This document shows positions 5,723 to 7,158 of a stretch of DNA of 7,158 nt, in pieces; within the stretch, counting starts at the first letter, position 1, and every line of letters begins with the position of its first letter. The position numbers were made by a program, and so were the translations under genes. The DNA comes from Alphaproteobacteria bacterium MarineAlpha3_Bin3. GTDB taxonomy: Bacteria; Pseudomonadota; Alphaproteobacteria; Rhodospirillales; Casp-alpha2. The DNA is taken from the NCBI GenBank assembly GCA_002938075.1, contig PTLK01000096.1, forward strand, positions 1 through 7,158, given 5' to 3'. Under the pieces are notes generated by a model, which worked only from the letters and a program-made list of their open reading frames with translations, was not told the origin of the DNA and did no database searches.

Positions 5723-6565
5723 TCAGCGCTGCCGGCCGGCACAATAGAATGTGGCGCGCCCCGATTGCGTCATGCGGCGAATGCCGCCCGTCTGGGCGGG
5801 ATCGCAGGTGCAGCCGGGGCAGGCCTGCCCTTGGCGACCGTAGACGGCGAAGGAATGCTGGAAATACCCCAGTTCCCCATCCGGCCGCCGGTAGTCCCTG
5901 AGCGACGACCCGCCGGCGGCAATGGCGTCCATCAATACCGCCTTGATCGCCTGCGACAGCCTGTCGGCGCGCCCCCCCTGCACCGTCGCCGCCTTGCGCC
6001 GGGGCGACAGCCTGGCCCTAAAAAGAGCCTCGCAGGCGTATATGTTTCCGATCCCCGCAACCACCGATTGATCGAGGAGCGCCGCCTTGATCGGCGCCCG
6101 GCGGCCTTTGAGGCTAGCCGCCAGTCCCGGACCGTTAAAATCGTTGGCCAGGGGTTCGGGGCCCAGGTTTGCCAGCATCGGATGGCGGCAAAGGGCGTCT
6201 TTTTCGGCGATGTCCATGAAACCGAACCGCCGGGGATCGTTGAAGCGGACGGTGACCCCGCCATCGGTCTCGAAGGTAACGTGGTCGTGGCGTTCCAGAG
6301 GCGGCGGTGGGCTGTCGAATATCCTGAACCGTCCGGACATGCCCAGGTGGGCAATCAGCGTCGCCCCGTCTTCAAACCCGAACAGGAGGAATTTACCGCG
6401 TCGGCCGAGGGTGGCCACGGTCCGGCCCTCAAGCCAGGCCGAGAAGCCCGTCGGCAGGGGAAACCGGAGATCGCGCCTGAGTGCCTTGACGGCGGTCAGG
6501 CGCCGGCCTTCAAAAACGCCAGCCAGGCCCCGGCGCACGGTTTCGACTTCGGGAAGCTCGGGCAT
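5723..6565 (-). CDS. mutM: Formamidopyrimidine-DNA glycosylase, with altered zinc finger
   Basis: MutM (Fpg) removes 8-oxoguanine and formamidopyrimidines and nicks the abasic site by beta,delta-elimination. The 280-aa protein starts MPELPEVETVRRGL, giving the Pro nucleophile (Pro2), Glu3 and Glu6; it has Lys58 in GRRGKFLLF, the HLGMSGRF segment (73-80), DPRRFGF (110-116) and GIGNIYACE (171-179). The C-terminal finger has Cys249 and Cys252, an extra Cys254, Arg270 in QSGRATFYC, and Cys275, but the usual fourth cysteine is Arg278: it ends CAGRQR where the family has CxxCQ(R/K). The start is certain from the family N-terminus, although no clear ribosome site precedes it. It is divergent from ubiE and directly upstream of the small exported protein. 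Confidence 0.96.
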   Translation of the reverse strand: MPELPEVETVRRGLAGVFEGRRLTAVKALRRDLRFPLPTGFSAWLEGRTVATLGRRGKFLLFGFEDGATLIAHLGMSGRFRIFDSPPPPLERHDHVTFETDGGVTVRFNDPRRFGFMDIAEKDALCRHPMLANLGPEPLANDFNGPGLAASLKGRRAPIKAALLDQSVVAGIGNIYACEALFRARLSPRRKAATVQGGRADRLSQAIKAVLMDAIAAGGSSLRDYRRPDGELGYFQHSFAVYGRQGQACPGCTCDPAQTGGIRRMTQSGRATFYCAGRQR

Positions 6566-6690
6566 CGGTTAGGTACTTGAGGTTAAGGTTGCAAAAAACC
6601 CGATACTGGATTGATTTCGATGAACGCCCTTTAAACCGCGGCACCGCCTTGGCGGCGTCGGGAAAGTGGCGCCGGGGCCAAGCTTAGGCT
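6566..6690. other. Divergent intergenic region between mutM and ubiE
   Basis: It must contain the promoters for both genes, but I find no -35/-10 pair close to consensus on either strand. A small inverted repeat, CCGCC (6644-6648) and GGCGG (6651-6655), lies in the likely ubiE leader. Confidence 0.4.
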
Positions 6691-7158
6691 ATGTTCCCGG
6701 CTATGTCCAAACACTTGCCCGAAGATTCGCCGACCACCCATTTCGGCGACCGCCGCGTGCCCGAGGCCGAGAAAAAGTCCCTGGTCAGGGACGTCTTCGA
6801 TTCGGTGGCGCCCCGTTACGACCTGATGAACGACCTGATGAGTTTGGGCGTTCACCGGCTGTGGAAGGCGGCGATGATGGATTGGCTGGCCCCGCGGCCG
6901 AAAATGGCCCTGGTCGACGTCGGCGGCGGCACCGGTGATATCGCGTTCCGTTTCCTGGACCGCGGCGGCGGCAACGTCACCGTTGTCGACATCAACGAGG
7001 AAATGCTCAAACAAGGCCGCGATCGGGCCATCGACAGGGGTATTCTCGAATCCATCGAATGGGTCGAGGGCGACGCCGAAAAACTGCCCCTGGCCGACGC
7101 CTCGAAAGATGCCTACACCACCGCCTTTTGCATTCGCAACGTCACCCGCATCGACAAG
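6691..7158 (+). CDS. ubiE: Demethylmenaquinone/ubiquinone methyltransferase UbiE, 5' part
   Basis: UbiE is the SAM-dependent C-methyltransferase of ubiquinone and menaquinone biosynthesis. The frame runs off the right edge after 156 codons, about 60% of the usual length. Visible motifs are VFDSVAPRYDLMNDLMS (35-51), the SAM-binding VDVGGGTGDIA (75-85), the acidic end of strand 2 (VVDIN, Asp100) and CIRNVT (147-152). Two in-frame ATGs exist, at 6691 and 6703; a TAG at 6685 rules out anything further upstream. Neither has a strong ribosome site, so the start is uncertain. It is divergent from mutM with 125 nt between them. In related bacteria ubiB often follows, but that lies outside the window. 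Confidence 0.95.
   Translation, partial: MFPAMSKHLPEDSPTTHFGDRRVPEAEKKSLVRDVFDSVAPRYDLMNDLMSLGVHRLWKAAMMDWLAPRPKMALVDVGGGTGDIAFRFLDRGGGNVTVVDINEEMLKQGRDRAIDRGILESIEWVEGDAEKLPLADASKDAYTTAFCIRNVTRIDK

Noticed and set aside
5765..6580. Plus-strand 271-codon open frame opposite mutM
   Set aside because: Antisense shadow of a well-supported mutM in GC-rich DNA; no recognisable domains.
6631..7014. Minus-strand 127-codon frame opposite ubiE
   Set aside because: Shadow of the ubiE frame, which carries clear methyltransferase motifs.

Overview
The window looks like a GC-rich alphaproteobacterium, most likely of the Rhodospirillales type. The evidence is the sequences of DnaA, DNA clamp, RecF, S20 and MutM, together with the gene neighbourhood: ubiE divergent from mutM, then rpsT, dnaA, dnaN and recF all on the minus strand. 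This placement comes from recognising protein families by eye, not from a database search. All genes found are chromosomal housekeeping genes except one unrecognised secreted protein. I see no phage, plasmid, CRISPR, toxin-antitoxin or defence genes, and no multi-gene system that looks undescribed.

Layout from left to right. 1-176 is a near-perfect long palindrome; its right end supplies the last codons and the stop of recF. 161-1381 is recF (-). 1394-2509 is dnaN (-), 12 nt upstream of recF. 2510-2741 is an intergenic region with 23-nt repeats, an intrinsic terminator after dnaA and an extended -10 promoter for dnaN. 2742-4148 is dnaA (-). 4149-4886 is a 738-nt non-coding region with an AT-rich island, a terminator with no obvious gene, a candidate small RNA and the rpsT terminator. 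4887-5153 is rpsT (-), with a strong promoter at 5201-5229. 5297-5707 is a small exported protein (-) directly behind mutM (5723-6565, -). From 6691 to the right edge runs the 5' part of ubiE (+), divergent from mutM.

How the genes relate. DnaA starts replication, the DnaN clamp gives the polymerase processivity, and RecF loads RecA at gaps and damaged forks. MutM removes 8-oxoguanine. dnaN and recF form a tight pair. dnaN appears to be partly uncoupled from dnaA by its own terminator/promoter pair. ubiE belongs to quinone biosynthesis, and its operon continues beyond the window.

Points most worth a second look: the long palindrome that provides the recF stop codon; MutM lacking the fourth zinc-finger cysteine; the orphan terminator and possible small RNA between rpsT and dnaA; and the short hairpin repeats flanking dnaA.
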